DNA of 64,000 nt, from NCBI RefSeq assembly GCF_900100085.1, contig NZ_FNEJ01000008.1, positions 186,001 to 250,000 of the forward strand, given 5' to 3'. The translations under genes were made by a program, and so were the position numbers. Source of the DNA: Salipiger marinus (GTDB taxonomy: Bacteria; Pseudomonadota; Alphaproteobacteria; Rhodobacterales; Rhodobacteraceae). Below, one piece after another: positions 17,656 through 25,398 of this stretch. Below the pieces are notes generated by a model. The model saw only the letters and a list, made by a program, of their open reading frames with translations, was not told the DNA's origin and searched no databases. The number at the start of each line of letters is the position of its first letter. Position 1 is the first letter of the stretch.

Positions 17656-17925
17656 CGCGGGTGGGGCACCTTTTTAGCGTCACTCTGCGGGGGCCCGGCG
17701 CAACCTCGGGCCGCCCGGTTGCCTCAGAGTGATACGCGCGGTGAATTAACAAAGCGTTCTGGCGCGACGGGATTCTGGACCGCATTTGCGACGGTGCCGC
17801 GGGGCAGGGGCCACAGCGGGCCTGCAGGCGGCGCAACGCTCCGGACAAAGCCCGAGGGCTTCCGGAGACATCGACAACAAAGAGGGGGAGGGTCAGGCCG
17901 AAACCAAGGAAGGCCCTGAAACATA

Positions 17926-17999
17926 TGGAGGCGAGTAGGAGAATCGAACTCCTGTACACGGATTTGCAATCCGCTGCGTCACCACTCCGCCAACTCGCC
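17926..17999 (-). tRNA. tRNA-Cys (anticodon GCA)
   Basis: On the minus strand the gene runs GGCGAGT... to ...ACTCGCC-T-CCA. The 7-bp acceptor stem is perfect, the anticodon loop TTGCAAA is closed by GGAT/ATCC, and the T arm holds GTTCGATTC. CCA is encoded (17926-17928). The integrase gene ends 88 bp from its 5' end, so this tRNA marks the chromosome/prophage border. Confidence 0.95.
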
Positions 18000-18053
18000 G
18001 TTCCGATGTGGTGTCAGGCGTTTAGCCTATCGGTCTGCGCGGCGCAAGACCCT

Positions 18054-18075
18054 CTGCCACACAACCTGCCACACA
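18054..18075. repeat. Direct repeat between tRNA-Cys and integrase, possible att arm sites
   Basis: CTGCCACACA occurs at 18054-18063 and again at 18066-18075, a 12-bp period close to one helical turn. It sits just beyond the 3' end of the integrase gene, where integrase arm-binding sites or the attachment core of a prophage commonly lie. No second copy of the core can be seen because the right prophage end is outside the window. Confidence 0.4.
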
Positions 18076-18087
18076 TTCGCGTTCCGT

Positions 18088-19134
18088 TCATGTTCTTTTC
18101 TCTTGCGCCTGTCTGGCTCGCACGCGCTGGCGGATGTGCCGGGTGTAATGGCGCACCATCGCCGCGCTCTGGCCGGTGACCGACGCGATCAGCTCGTCAT
18201 CGCAGCCCGCCAGCAGCAGCTCTGAGGCTGCCGTATAGCGCAGCCCGTGCAGGTCATAGGCCTCGGCGCCGATGGCCACGCGCGCGGCGCGCATCGCGTC
18301 TGCGGCGCCGCGGTATTCCCACTGGCCGGGGCGTTTGGCCTTGCTCATGTCCTTGGTCAGGATGAACAGGCTGCGCCGCTCCGTGGCGGCAAGGGCGGTG
18401 GCCAGATGCTGGGTCACCGGGATCTCCAGCCGCGTGCCGGTCTTGCCCTGCCGCAGCAGGATCGTGTCATCGGTGATGTGGCCCCACTGCATGCGCAGCA
18501 CGTCGCCGATGCGCTGGCCGGTGCCAAGCAGCAGCTCGAACAGCGTGCGCTCGCGCGTGCCATAGGCATAGGCGCTGCGGAAGGCCGCGATCTTGGCCTC
18601 GGGCCACGGCTCGCGGTCCTGCTTTTCGTATTTCAGCGACTTGATGCCTTTCGCCGGGTTCTCCTCCGACTTGCGCAGCAGGCCCATGTCTTTGGCATGC
18701 TCCATCACGATCGACATGACGCGCAGACGATAATTGGCAAAATGCGGGCTGGTCTGCTTTGCCCAGGCATCCCGCCAGGCGATGACATGGTGCCGCTCGA
18801 TCTGGCGCGGCGCGAGGTGCCCCAGCTTCTGCTCGAAATAGGGCAGGTGCCGTTCGTAATCGTCGCGGGTGCGGCGTTTCAGGTCGCGGTATTTGGAGGC
18901 GGCCCGATAGGCGCGAATGACGGCGGCCACATCTCCGCCGCCGCGCACCGGGGTCGGGGCGTTCAGCAGACGCTCGCGCTCCTGATGCAGGGCGAAGGGG
19001 ACAGGCTCGCCTTCGGCGAATTGCGTCTCCAGCCTGACTTCGACAATCTTGCCAGCATACCGCTTGCGGAACAACAGCACGCCATCCCGCTTGCGGCGGT
19101 GGATGTAGCTCGGCAGATCTTTTCCCTTGGTCAT
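18088..19134 (-). CDS. int: Phage tyrosine-recombinase integrase
   Basis: This 348-residue tyrosine recombinase would insert and excise the prophage. It has an N-terminal SAM-like core-binding domain (about 68-155) and a catalytic domain with Arg208 (GTGQRIGDVL), Lys231 (GKTGTRLE), His296-x-x-Arg299 (LHGLRYTAA) and nucleophile Tyr330 (AAMVRHYTRH). The usual second His before the tyrosine is Gln (TGQSAA), a substitution seen in some members. It is the last gene of the leftward early operon and lies next to tRNA-Cys. Its start overlaps the upstream small gene by 4 bp. Confidence 0.95.
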   Translation of the reverse strand: MTKGKDLPSYIHRRKRDGVLLFRKRYAGKIVEVRLETQFAEGEPVPFALHQERERLLNAPTPVRGGGDVAAVIRAYRAASKYRDLKRRTRDDYERHLPYFEQKLGHLAPRQIERHHVIAWRDAWAKQTSPHFANYRLRVMSIVMEHAKDMGLLRKSEENPAKGIKSLKYEKQDREPWPEAKIAAFRSAYAYGTRERTLFELLLGTGQRIGDVLRMQWGHITDDTILLRQGKTGTRLEIPVTQHLATALAATERRSLFILTKDMSKAKRPGQWEYRGAADAMRAARVAIGAEAYDLHGLRYTAASELLLAGCDDELIASVTGQSAAMVRHYTRHIRQRVRARQAQEKRT

Positions 19135-19349
19135 GGCTCGATGAGGTCTGCCGGGTTGGCGGAGGACTGGGATCCAGCCTGCGCCGTCTCGTCGGCGCGG
19201 GTAAAGGCCAAGGTGACGCTTGGGACATATCCCGGCGGTGTCATCGCTATGAGGTCGCGGACCTGCTTTTCGGTCAGGCTGAAACGGTGTGCCATCTTGT
19301 TCGGCCTCCTGCGGGCTTTGGGTTGGGTTTCGGGATCGGCGCTGCTCAT
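19131..19349 (-). CDS. Small phage protein upstream of integrase
   Basis: This 72-residue protein (MSSADPETQPKARRRPNKM...) has a basic N-terminal stretch and a helix FSLTEKQVRDLIAM. It overlaps int by 4 bp (ATGA) and a 32-residue membrane peptide gene upstream by 4 bp. Its size, position and basic character fit an excisionase or an integrase cofactor, but no winged-helix signature is clear. I took the ATG at 19349 because it makes the overlap; the open frame further upstream runs through the neighbouring gene. Confidence 0.6.
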   Translation of the reverse strand: MSSADPETQPKARRRPNKMAHRFSLTEKQVRDLIAMTPPGYVPSVTLAFTRADETAQAGSQSSANPADLIEP

Positions 19350-19444
19350 GGCAGCACCCATTTGGCGACCGCGCCCCAGATCGAGGCGCCGCCGATGAGG
19401 AGGGGCAGGATCCACCAGTCGCTCCTGAAGCGCCGACGGCTCAC
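19346..19444 (-). CDS. 32-residue membrane peptide
   Basis: This tiny ORF starts with GTG at 19444 and ends at 19346. It encodes a basic N-terminus (VSRRRFRSD) followed by one hydrophobic helix (WWILPLLIGGASIWGAVAKW). It overlaps the genes on both sides by 4 bp (GTGA and ATGA), as nearly all genes in this operon do, which is the main argument that it is real. A holin-like or superinfection-related role is possible but unproven. Confidence 0.55.
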   Translation of the reverse strand: MSRRRFRSDWWILPLLIGGASIWGAVAKWVLP

Positions 19445-19653
19445 GAGGGGCCTTCGCAGACCGCACCCGCGATCAGCACCAGCACAAGGGTCGCAATGGC
19501 AAAGGCGAGGGTGATGATGACGATACCGGTCATCTCAATGGGCAGGGGCTCGCGCCGCGTGCGCTGGTCCAGCCATGTCCGGAGACGCTGGCCGCTCTGG
19601 TAGCTGGTCATGTCCTGCGGCAGGGGCGTGGGGGTGGGGCTCTTCTGGGTCAC
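19441..19653 (-). CDS. Small single-span membrane protein
   Basis: This 70-residue protein has a polar N-terminal half (about 1-38) and one strong transmembrane helix (TGIVIITLAFAIATLVLVLI, about 42-62). I chose the GTG at 19653 because AGGAGGG lies 4-5 bp upstream; upstream codons in the same frame belong to the overlapping HNH gene and are not protein-like. It overlaps the HNH gene by 4 bp. It could be a holin or a superinfection-exclusion protein. Confidence 0.6.
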   Translation of the reverse strand: MTQKSPTPTPLPQDMTSYQSGQRLRTWLDQRTRREPLPIEMTGIVIITLAFAIATLVLVLIAGAVCEGPS

Positions 19654-20030
19654 TGGTCCCTCCTGATGACGGTGCCGTCGACGCGGCGTTTCCATTTGCT
19701 GCCCTTCGATCCGGGCAGCGCGTTCGCGGTCCTTGGTCTGATGCCGAGGTGCTTGCTCCGCACACGGCGGTCCTTGGCTTTCTGGGCCACGTCCTTGACG
19801 GTCTTTTTGCGGTGCGCCGCGCGGAGCACGGGGCGGAGGTTGCTTTCGCGGTGCTCGCCCCCGTTGCAGAGCGCGGTCTCGTGGTCGCAGTCCCACTGAT
19901 CCGCAGGGCCGATCCTGCGGCCCGTCTCCTGACAGATGCCGCCGAAGCGTTCGAAGACGCGGAGCCGCACGCGGTTCGGGATCTTCTGGTCGGGATGGGC
20001 CGCGATCCATTCATCGGTGCTGCGGCTCAT
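19650..20030 (-). CDS. HNH endonuclease
   Basis: This 126-residue protein has the HNH pattern: a cysteine in GICQETGRRI, then WDCDHETALCNGGEHRESNLRPV and RAAHRKKT. These provide the paired His, Asn and metal-binding residues. A basic tail follows. It could nick phage or host DNA during recombination or packaging. HNH proteins often sit beside terminase, but this one is in the early recombination operon next to RecT. The ATG at 20030 overlaps the upstream gene by 4 bp. Confidence 0.85.
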   Translation of the reverse strand: MSRSTDEWIAAHPDQKIPNRVRLRVFERFGGICQETGRRIGPADQWDCDHETALCNGGEHRESNLRPVLRAAHRKKTVKDVAQKAKDRRVRSKHLGIRPRTANALPGSKGSKWKRRVDGTVIRRDQ

Positions 20031-20569
20031 GCGGCCTCCTTCCGGCCCATACGGGCCAGATCGTCGGGCGTGACCCCCAGCAAGTCGGCCAGCCAGTCCA
20101 GAATGGCCTGCTTGGAGTCCTGAAAGCGCCTGCCGCCCATAGCCTTCAGGCTCTGGCTTTCTGCGGTCAGGCAGTAGGCCACGCGCCCGTCCACAACCGT
20201 GACGGCATAGCCATCGAGGTTGCGGGCAATGCGGCCCATCATTTGGGCGGCGCATTCGGCCCGCGCGGCGGTATCGCAGGGCATCATCTCGACATTGCGG
20301 AAGCCGGTCGCGATCAGCGCGTGCTTGCGCAGGTGATCCGGGCTTCCGGCATAGGGTGCATCCTTGAGCTGGTCGGGCAGGTTGAGCCATGCGGTGCGCA
20401 CGAAGGCGAAGGCGTGCTTGTGGCTCTTGGCGCTGCGTTCCGGGTCGAGATCCACAAACACGACCTCACCCGCGCCAAGGCGGTCATTCAGCGCTGCAGT
20501 GGCAAAGTTGCCGTCCGGCACCAGCGCCGAGCCATTGAAGTAACAGCGGATGAGATCGTGTTCGCGCAT
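20027..20569 (-). CDS. Conserved phage protein of unknown function
   Basis: This 180-residue soluble protein opens with a beta-rich half containing GEVVFVDLDPERSAKSHKHAFAFVRTAW. A helical part with SPDHLRKHALIATGF follows, and a C-terminal SQSLKAMGGRRFQDSKQAILDWLADLLGV. I remember similar proteins in rhizobial and rhodobacterial prophages, always hypothetical. Its place between an HTH protein and the HNH nuclease suggests a role in phage recombination or replication. Confidence 0.7.
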   Translation of the reverse strand: MREHDLIRCYFNGSALVPDGNFATAALNDRLGAGEVVFVDLDPERSAKSHKHAFAFVRTAWLNLPDQLKDAPYAGSPDHLRKHALIATGFRNVEMMPCDTAARAECAAQMMGRIARNLDGYAVTVVDGRVAYCLTAESQSLKAMGGRRFQDSKQAILDWLADLLGVTPDDLARMGRKEAA

Positions 20570-20572
20570 GGA

Positions 20573-20809
20573 TCAGGCGCCTTCTTTCTCGAAGTCCTTG
20601 AGGGGCTGCAGCAGCACCCGGCCATCGACGCCGAAATGCGTGCAGATGCGTTCGAGCACATCGGGGCGGGGCCAGCTCTGGCGCTCGAGGTAGCGGTTCA
20701 GCTGCGTCCGGTTGACCGGCAGCTCGCGCGCGGCGGCGGAGACGTTGCCGCCGTGCTTGCGGTCGATCATCTCGCGCAGGTTGCTTCCGAAAATATCGAG
20801 GGTCCGCAT
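20573..20809 (-). CDS. Small helix-turn-helix regulator
   Basis: This 78-residue XRE-type DNA-binding protein has a helix pair in GGNVSAAARELPVNRTQLNRYLERQSWPRPDVLERICTHF (about 21-60). It is nearly all DNA-binding domain, so it is probably a dimeric repressor or a modulator of the leftward operon. The gene lies 3 bp after the recT stop. Confidence 0.8.
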   Translation of the reverse strand: MRTLDIFGSNLREMIDRKHGGNVSAAARELPVNRTQLNRYLERQSWPRPDVLERICTHFGVDGRVLLQPLKDFEKEGA

Positions 20810-20812
20810 GGA

Positions 20813-22000
20813 TCAGGCCTCCGCCTCATGCTGCTGCATCAGGGCGTTGACCTTGGCGAAGAGATCGGGCGCCTCGGCCTCCATGGTGGCGAGCTTGTCG
20901 CCATAGAACTTGCGGACGCCCGCCGGGGGCGCGCCATCGGTGAGGTCATTCTCGATCTGCTCGAACACCTTGACGTGCTTCGGATCGGCCTCCGCCGCGG
21001 GTGCTGACGCGGTGGTGGTCTGGGGCTGGCTCTTGGGCTGCTCCGCCGCCTTGGTCTCCTCGGCGGGCGCCGAGGTGTAATCGGTGCGCTCGCGCGGTTT
21101 CTGCGGCTCCTTGGCCTTGGGCGCGGGCTTGCGTTCCGGCTCTGGCTCTGGCTCGTCCTGTGCCTCCGGCGCGTCGGCCTCGCCTTCGACAAACTCGCCC
21201 TCGATGGTGGCGCCGCCGTCGGGGTTCATGGCGAAGCCCGCGTAATCGACCTGTGCGCCGCCATCATGGTCAATCTGAACCGCGTCGGAAAATTCGACAG
21301 AGAGGGGCAGGTATTTGGACAGGGCGCGGATGGCGGTCTTTTTCGCCATGGCGTCCTCGTGGGTCGCCCACGGGTTGCTGTCGAGCTTCCCGAACTTCTT
21401 GGCGCTCTGGTAGCCCTGCGAGCCGTCGCGGATCTTGACCACCTGCGCCCATGGCAGGACCACATAGGCGTGGCCGCCATCGGTGAACTTGGCGATGGCA
21501 TAGGCGTGCAGCTTGTCGCCGTCCTGCGGGCCGGGACGGTGGCGCAGGCGCGCCTCGGTGCCCTCCTCATAATCCCATAGCTCGTCATCCGAGTAATGGA
21601 TATTGGCCGAAATGCTGGTGATGTGGCCCGAGCGGCGGGCGAGGTCGATCAGCCCCTTGTAGCCGACGACAAGCTGCACCTGCGGAACCTTGTTCCAGCG
21701 TCCGGTCGCCTCGTCCTTCACGTTCTTGTCGAAGGGGATCAGGTAGGCATGGCCGAGCACGGTGTTGGGCTCCAGCCCAAGGGCCGCGCACTGCATCAGC
21801 GCGCCCAGAAACGACAGGGGCTCGCAGTCCTGCAGCTTGGGCGTGGTGCGGATCGCGTTGGCGGTCACGCGCATCAGGCGTTCGGGGTTCATGTGCCGGG
21901 CCGCGACGGCGGCAAGCTGGCTGCGCGCGTTCTCGTTGATCAGCAGGCCCTGCACGTTGGGAACCTGCCGGAGGTGCATCTTGGCGATGGAGGTGGACAT
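20813..22000 (-). CDS. recT: RecT-family single-strand annealing protein
   Basis: This 395-residue protein is predicted to coat phage single strands and anneal homologous DNA. The RecT core covers about 25-260. Its landmarks are CEPLSFLGALMQCAALGLEPN, GHAYLIPF, VQLVVGYKGLIDLARRSG and AYAIAKFTDGG, followed by MAKKTAIRALSKYLPLS. The C-terminal 130 residues form an acidic, Pro/Lys-rich disordered tail, longer than in the E. coli Rac protein. A partner 5' exonuclease (RecE or YqaJ type) is not recognisable nearby. Confidence 0.93.
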   Translation of the reverse strand: MSTSIAKMHLRQVPNVQGLLINENARSQLAAVAARHMNPERLMRVTANAIRTTPKLQDCEPLSFLGALMQCAALGLEPNTVLGHAYLIPFDKNVKDEATGRWNKVPQVQLVVGYKGLIDLARRSGHITSISANIHYSDDELWDYEEGTEARLRHRPGPQDGDKLHAYAIAKFTDGGHAYVVLPWAQVVKIRDGSQGYQSAKKFGKLDSNPWATHEDAMAKKTAIRALSKYLPLSVEFSDAVQIDHDGGAQVDYAGFAMNPDGGATIEGEFVEGEADAPEAQDEPEPEPERKPAPKAKEPQKPRERTDYTSAPAEETKAAEQPKSQPQTTTASAPAAEADPKHVKVFEQIENDLTDGAPPAGVRKFYGDKLATMEAEAPDLFAKVNALMQQHEAEA

Positions 22001-22062
22001 TCAGACGTTCCTTGCTGTCATGGGGGTAAGGGGGCGCCCGGCCCCGGGGACCGGGGCGTGGA

Positions 22063-22821
22063 TCAGACGGCGGACTTGACCGGCGTCAGGTCGAAGCCGG
22101 GGATCTTCTCGGCTTCCGGGTCGAAATCGCTGGCGCGGGCGCGGCGCTCTGCCAGCTTCACCAGCAGCTCCTGCAGCTCGGGCTCGTCGGCAAACTGCAT
22201 GAAGGCGATGCGCAGGTTGGTAATCTTGGCGCGCCATGTGGTGCGCAGGCTCGCGGTGCGGGCGCCGCCGGTGGCGCTTTTCACATTCGCCTTGGACTTG
22301 GCGGCGCGGGCGGCGTCCTTCTGCAGCTCCTTGGCGCGCTTCTGCGCCGCCTCGGCATCAACCTCGCCCGAAATGTCGTTGCGGGCAGCGGCCTTTGCTG
22401 CGGCCTCCTCGGCTTCACGCGCGGCGGCTTCGGCCTCGGCCCGCTTGCGGGCGGCTTCGGCCTGCCGTTCGGCTTCGACCTTGGTCAGCCAGCGCGTCTG
22501 CATCGGCATGACGCGGTCGATGGCGAGCCGCATCTTGTCGAGGATCGGCGAATAGGCGGCCTGAACCTTCTTGCCCGCGTCGTCATGCGGTTTCTTGTCC
22601 GTCTTGCGGTCCTCGTCGACCGCCTTGCCGACCTTCTTGACGCCCGCGATGAAGTCGTTCAGCTCCGACGCCTGCTCGGGGTTGCCGATCTCCTTGAGAT
22701 CCAGCCAATCGCCTGCGGCGTCCAGAAATTCTGCGGCCTTCTTCTGATGCGCCTCAAGGATCTCGGCGCGATAGGGGGGAGGGGAGTTATGTCCAATCGG
22801 TGCAAACTGTCCATCAGGCAT
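22063..22821 (-). CDS. Coiled-coil phage protein upstream of recT
   Basis: This 252-residue protein has a long Ala/Glu/Lys/Arg-rich coiled coil (about 105-185) in the middle and begins MPDGQFAPIGHNSPP. Similar PIGHNSPP proteins accompany RecT genes in alphaproteobacterial prophages. Suggested roles are as a RecT partner or as a nuclease modulator (compare host-nuclease inhibitor Gam-like proteins). No catalytic motif is seen. It overlaps the next upstream gene by 8 bp. Confidence 0.7.
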   Translation of the reverse strand: MPDGQFAPIGHNSPPPYRAEILEAHQKKAAEFLDAAGDWLDLKEIGNPEQASELNDFIAGVKKVGKAVDEDRKTDKKPHDDAGKKVQAAYSPILDKMRLAIDRVMPMQTRWLTKVEAERQAEAARKRAEAEAAAREAEEAAAKAAARNDISGEVDAEAAQKRAKELQKDAARAAKSKANVKSATGGARTASLRTTWRAKITNLRIAFMQFADEPELQELLVKLAERRARASDFDPEAEKIPGFDLTPVKSAV

Positions 22822-23209
22822 AGCGCACTCCTTTCGTGGGTCTCATCGGGGTTGCAGCAAGGTCGAAGGCGACATGCGTTGCCGCCATGCGCTCATCGAC
22901 GCGGTGGCGCTCGACCAGCGCCTCGAATTCTTCCACCGGCACCGGGCGCAGATGCGTCCAGATGCGGAAGGGGTCGATCCTGCGGCCCAGCTCCTCGGCC
23001 TCAAGCCGCTCGTCTGCGGTCAGCTCGCCGGTGGCGGGGTCGATCTCCTGCACCAGCCGAACCTCGACCGGCAGCAGGGGGCCGCCCCTGACGGCGCGCC
23101 GCACATAGAACCCGGCCTGCGGGTCCGCGTCGTGGCGCGCGGTGCGGGGGTCCATGAGCGCGAAGCGCCACCATTTCAGCGGGTCGCGGGTGGGCTGGCG
23201 GATCGGCAT
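22814..23209 (-). CDS. Phage protein of unknown function
   Basis: This 131-residue soluble protein (MPIRQPTRDPLKWWRF...) is acidic in the middle and has no recognised domain. The start forms a TGATG 1-bp overlap with the upstream gene, and the stop overlaps the coiled-coil gene by 8 bp, supporting its place in the leftward operon. Function unknown. Confidence 0.65.
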   Translation of the reverse strand: MPIRQPTRDPLKWWRFALMDPRTARHDADPQAGFYVRRAVRGGPLLPVEVRLVQEIDPATGELTADERLEAEELGRRIDPFRIWTHLRPVPVEEFEALVERHRVDERMAATHVAFDLAATPMRPTKGVRYA

Positions 23210-23421
23210 CAGCCTGCCAGCTCCTCGGGCGTCTTGAGATTGCCCTTCGCGGCCTCCTCCTCGCGCCAGCTCACAGCCTTCATGTGCGCCTGCATCGAGG
23301 TCTTGCCGCGAAAGTAGATCGGGAGCCGCCCGGGCCGGTCGATGAAGGCCAGATGCGGCTGCCCCTCCTGATCGGGCGTGAAGGTGGTGATGGGCAGGTC
23401 CAGCAGGGAAACCTTGGACAT
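23209..23421 (-). CDS. Small phage protein of unknown function
   Basis: This 70-residue protein starts MSKVSLLDLPITTFTPDQEG. I took the ATG at 23421 because GAAGGAG lies 8 bp upstream; codons upstream of it belong to the neighbouring gene's shadow. It ends in a charged helix with an MKAVSWREEEAAKG segment. Part of the leftward early operon. Confidence 0.65.
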   Translation of the reverse strand: MSKVSLLDLPITTFTPDQEGQPHLAFIDRPGRLPIYFRGKTSMQAHMKAVSWREEEAAKGNLKTPEELAG

Positions 23422-23437
23422 GGTCTGTCTCCTTCCG

Positions 23438-23551
23438 TCAGAACGGGCCCGGCGCCTGCAGCGCGCGGACGATTTCGGTGATGATGCCAAGCGCAGCGCC
23501 GCCCAGAGCCGCAGCACCGGCGATGGTGGCTGCGGTCTGGAGCCAGTCCAT
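23438..23551 (-). CDS. 37-residue membrane peptide
   Basis: This tiny ORF encodes MDWLQTAATIAGAAALGGAA followed by LGIITEIVRALQAPGPF, one hydrophobic helix with an amphipathic end. The start makes a TGATG overlap with the preceding zinc-finger gene, supporting translation. It is one of several small membrane peptides in this operon. Function unknown. Confidence 0.5.
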   Translation of the reverse strand: MDWLQTAATIAGAAALGGAALGIITEIVRALQAPGPF

Positions 23552-23823
23552 CAGCGCATCCCCCGACCGAGGCACACGCTGCAGGATCCGCCCGCGTCCT
23601 CGTTCTGCCAGCTCTGGGGCTCCTCGCCGGTGCCGCTGCAGTTCCGGCACAGATCGCCGGAGCAGCCGCCCGCGCCAAGATGACGGCGCGCGGCGGTGGT
23701 CAGCCGGTCGCGATAACTGCCGAGGCGGGCTGCCCGCGCGCGGTTGGCGGCAACCTTGGCCGCCGACTGAGCGAGCGCCTGCTCGGGCGTCAGAAGTCTC
23801 TGCTGAAAGTCGAAGGGATTCAT
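23551..23823 (-). CDS. Small zinc-finger protein, first gene of the leftward early operon
   Basis: This 90-residue protein has a helical N-terminus (about 1-50) and two Cys pairs in a DnaJ-like pattern, CRNCSGTGEEP and CSVCLGRGMR, preceded by CSGDLC, so it probably binds zinc. The ATG at 23823 has AAGGAG 7 bp upstream. The operator pair at 23895-23945 lies just before it, making this the first gene transcribed leftward from the repressed early promoter. Confidence 0.7.
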   Translation of the reverse strand: MNPFDFQQRLLTPEQALAQSAAKVAANRARAARLGSYRDRLTTAARRHLGAGGCSGDLCRNCSGTGEEPQSWQNEDAGGSCSVCLGRGMR

Positions 23824-23894
23824 TGGGGGCTCCTTCTCTGTCCGGTGGGCCGATGCCCTGCAGGGGCAGGAGATCGACAGGTGACAAGAAAGAC

Positions 23895-23945
23895 GTAGCG
23901 AAAATCGCTACTACATGCAATGAAAAATGTAGCTTTAATCGCTAC
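23895..23945. promoter_or_regulatory. Operator pair of the leftward early promoter
   Basis: There are two 17-bp dyads, GTAGCGAAAATCGCTAC at 23895-23911 and GTAGCTTTAATCGCTAC at 23929-23945, 34 bp apart start to start. The first is a perfect palindrome with 7-bp arms. The same motif with the same 34-bp spacing recurs between the repressor and Cro-like genes (27229-27279), and I see it nowhere else in the window. These are the expected binding sites of the prophage repressor and Cro-like protein, controlling the operon from the zinc-finger gene to int. An exact -35/-10 could not be fixed. Confidence 0.85.
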
Positions 23946-24078
23946 AATCCGAATGCAGTGCGACTCGGCCTTCGGATGTCTGCGCCTAGCTGAGCGCTGC
24001 GGACATGAAAAAGCCCGGCACGAGGGCCGGGGTTGGAGACTTGGTACGCAAAACCCCGCGGGGCGCGCGTTCCGAGTG

Positions 24079-25203
24079 TCAGGTGATGAAGAAATCGTCC
24101 GCCGTCAGCAAGGGCGCGTTCTCGAGATATGCAATGTCGAGCGCGGCGGAAGCCCCGGTGCCGTCTGCGTCATAGCGCAGCGTCGTGCCATCGAAAAGCA
24201 GACGGTGGTTGGCGGTCGTGGCCTCGGCGCCGAGATGGAAGGCGTCGGCATCGGGCGCGCCGCTGTCCATGTCGACCCGCGCGCCGCTGATCACGATGCG
24301 GTCCTCGCCGGGGGTGAAGTCGGTGATGACGTCGGCGTGTCGCGCGCCGAGTTCGTCGGCGAAGATGAAATCGTCCGCCCCGCCGCCGCCGGTCAGGGTG
24401 TCGTTCCCGGTACGCCCGCTGATGTTGTTGTCGGTGGAATTTCCGACCACCAGATTGTCGAGGTTATTGCCGAACGCGGTGAGGCCGCCCACCAGTTCAC
24501 CGGTCTTGCCGACAACCTCCTGGAGGAAGATATCCTCGATCCCGAGCATCAGGCGATAGCTGTTGTGGGCCAGAACCGTGTCGTGGCCGTGCAGCGTTGC
24601 TTCGAGGAATTTCAGATTCGGCGATATCCCCGGCTCTGTAGCCGTATCCTGCGCGTGACGCAGGATGTAGGTGTCATCGCCATCGCCGCCTCTCAGCGTG
24701 TCGATACCATGACCACCGTCGAGTATGTTGTCAGCATCGCCGCCTACGATCAAATTTGAAAATCGGTTCCCCGTTCCGAAAATAGCCGACCCGGTTAGTG
24801 CCAGTCGTTCGATGGCCAGCCCACTAAAATCGAAGTCCACGGATGAGAAAACAACATCTCCTCCCAAAACGGGCAACCAAGCGGCTCTTTCAACGACCAC
24901 ATCGCCAGAATCGTCAACGTAATACACGTCGTCCTCGCGTCCGCCCATCATAAGGTCAGACCCCAACCCGCCGTCCAGCCTGTCTCCGCCTAGACCACCT
25001 TTCAAGGTGTCGCTTCCATTGCCGCCAAAGAGAAGATCGCGCTCTTCACCACGTCCGGAGGACAGAAAGTCTTCGCCGTCGTTACCAAAAAGCCAGTTGG
25101 TCTGACCGCTGAACCCTGTGATCGCATCATCGCCGCTGGTGCCTTGCCACTCATAGTATGAGTCGGACGGCAAGTCTGGTAACCGCAAGGTGACTGTAAT
25201 CAT
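24079..25203 (-). CDS. RTX (hemolysin-type calcium-binding repeat) protein
   Basis: This 374-residue protein has nonapeptide glycine/aspartate repeats of the GGxGxDxLx kind, for example GGNGSDTLKGGLGGDRLDGG near residues 60-80, and further blocks near 150-170 and 260-275. The C-terminus has the DVITDFTPGEDRIVIS segment typical of RTX secretion ends. Such proteins bind calcium outside the cell and leave by type I secretion; no secretion genes are in the window. There is no separate toxin or enzyme domain. It lies outside the early operon, between operators and repressor, so it is probably prophage cargo. Confidence 0.85.
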   Translation of the reverse strand: MITVTLRLPDLPSDSYYEWQGTSGDDAITGFSGQTNWLFGNDGEDFLSSGRGEERDLLFGGNGSDTLKGGLGGDRLDGGLGSDLMMGGREDDVYYVDDSGDVVVERAAWLPVLGGDVVFSSVDFDFSGLAIERLALTGSAIFGTGNRFSNLIVGGDADNILDGGHGIDTLRGGDGDDTYILRHAQDTATEPGISPNLKFLEATLHGHDTVLAHNSYRLMLGIEDIFLQEVVGKTGELVGGLTAFGNNLDNLVVGNSTDNNISGRTGNDTLTGGGGADDFIFADELGARHADVITDFTPGEDRIVISGARVDMDSGAPDADAFHLGAEATTANHRLLFDGTTLRYDADGTGASAALDIAYLENAPLLTADDFFIT

Positions 25204-25398
25204 GGGTGCTCTTCCTCAACTTCCACAAGTGATGCATCGCACAGGCTTCACCTTCCGTGTCTGTATCAAGAAACTATTTTCCATGTTTGTGCCCTCTGCC
25301 CAAGCTGATCCAACCCCGAAAAAAAGCTCACCGAAGCTAGAGGACCACCGTTGGAGTTAAATCTATTATAAATTTTTCGTATTTTTTCAGACATCTAT

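Noticed and set aside
23920-24759. A 279-codon plus-strand frame opposite the RTX gene.
   Set aside because: Antisense shadow of the glycine/aspartate repeats; it starts inside an operator and has no ribosome site.
24079-25203. RTX gene repeats considered as a CRISPR or tandem DNA array.
   Set aside because: Repeats are at the protein level (nonapeptides) with variable codons; there are no spacers or constant DNA repeats.
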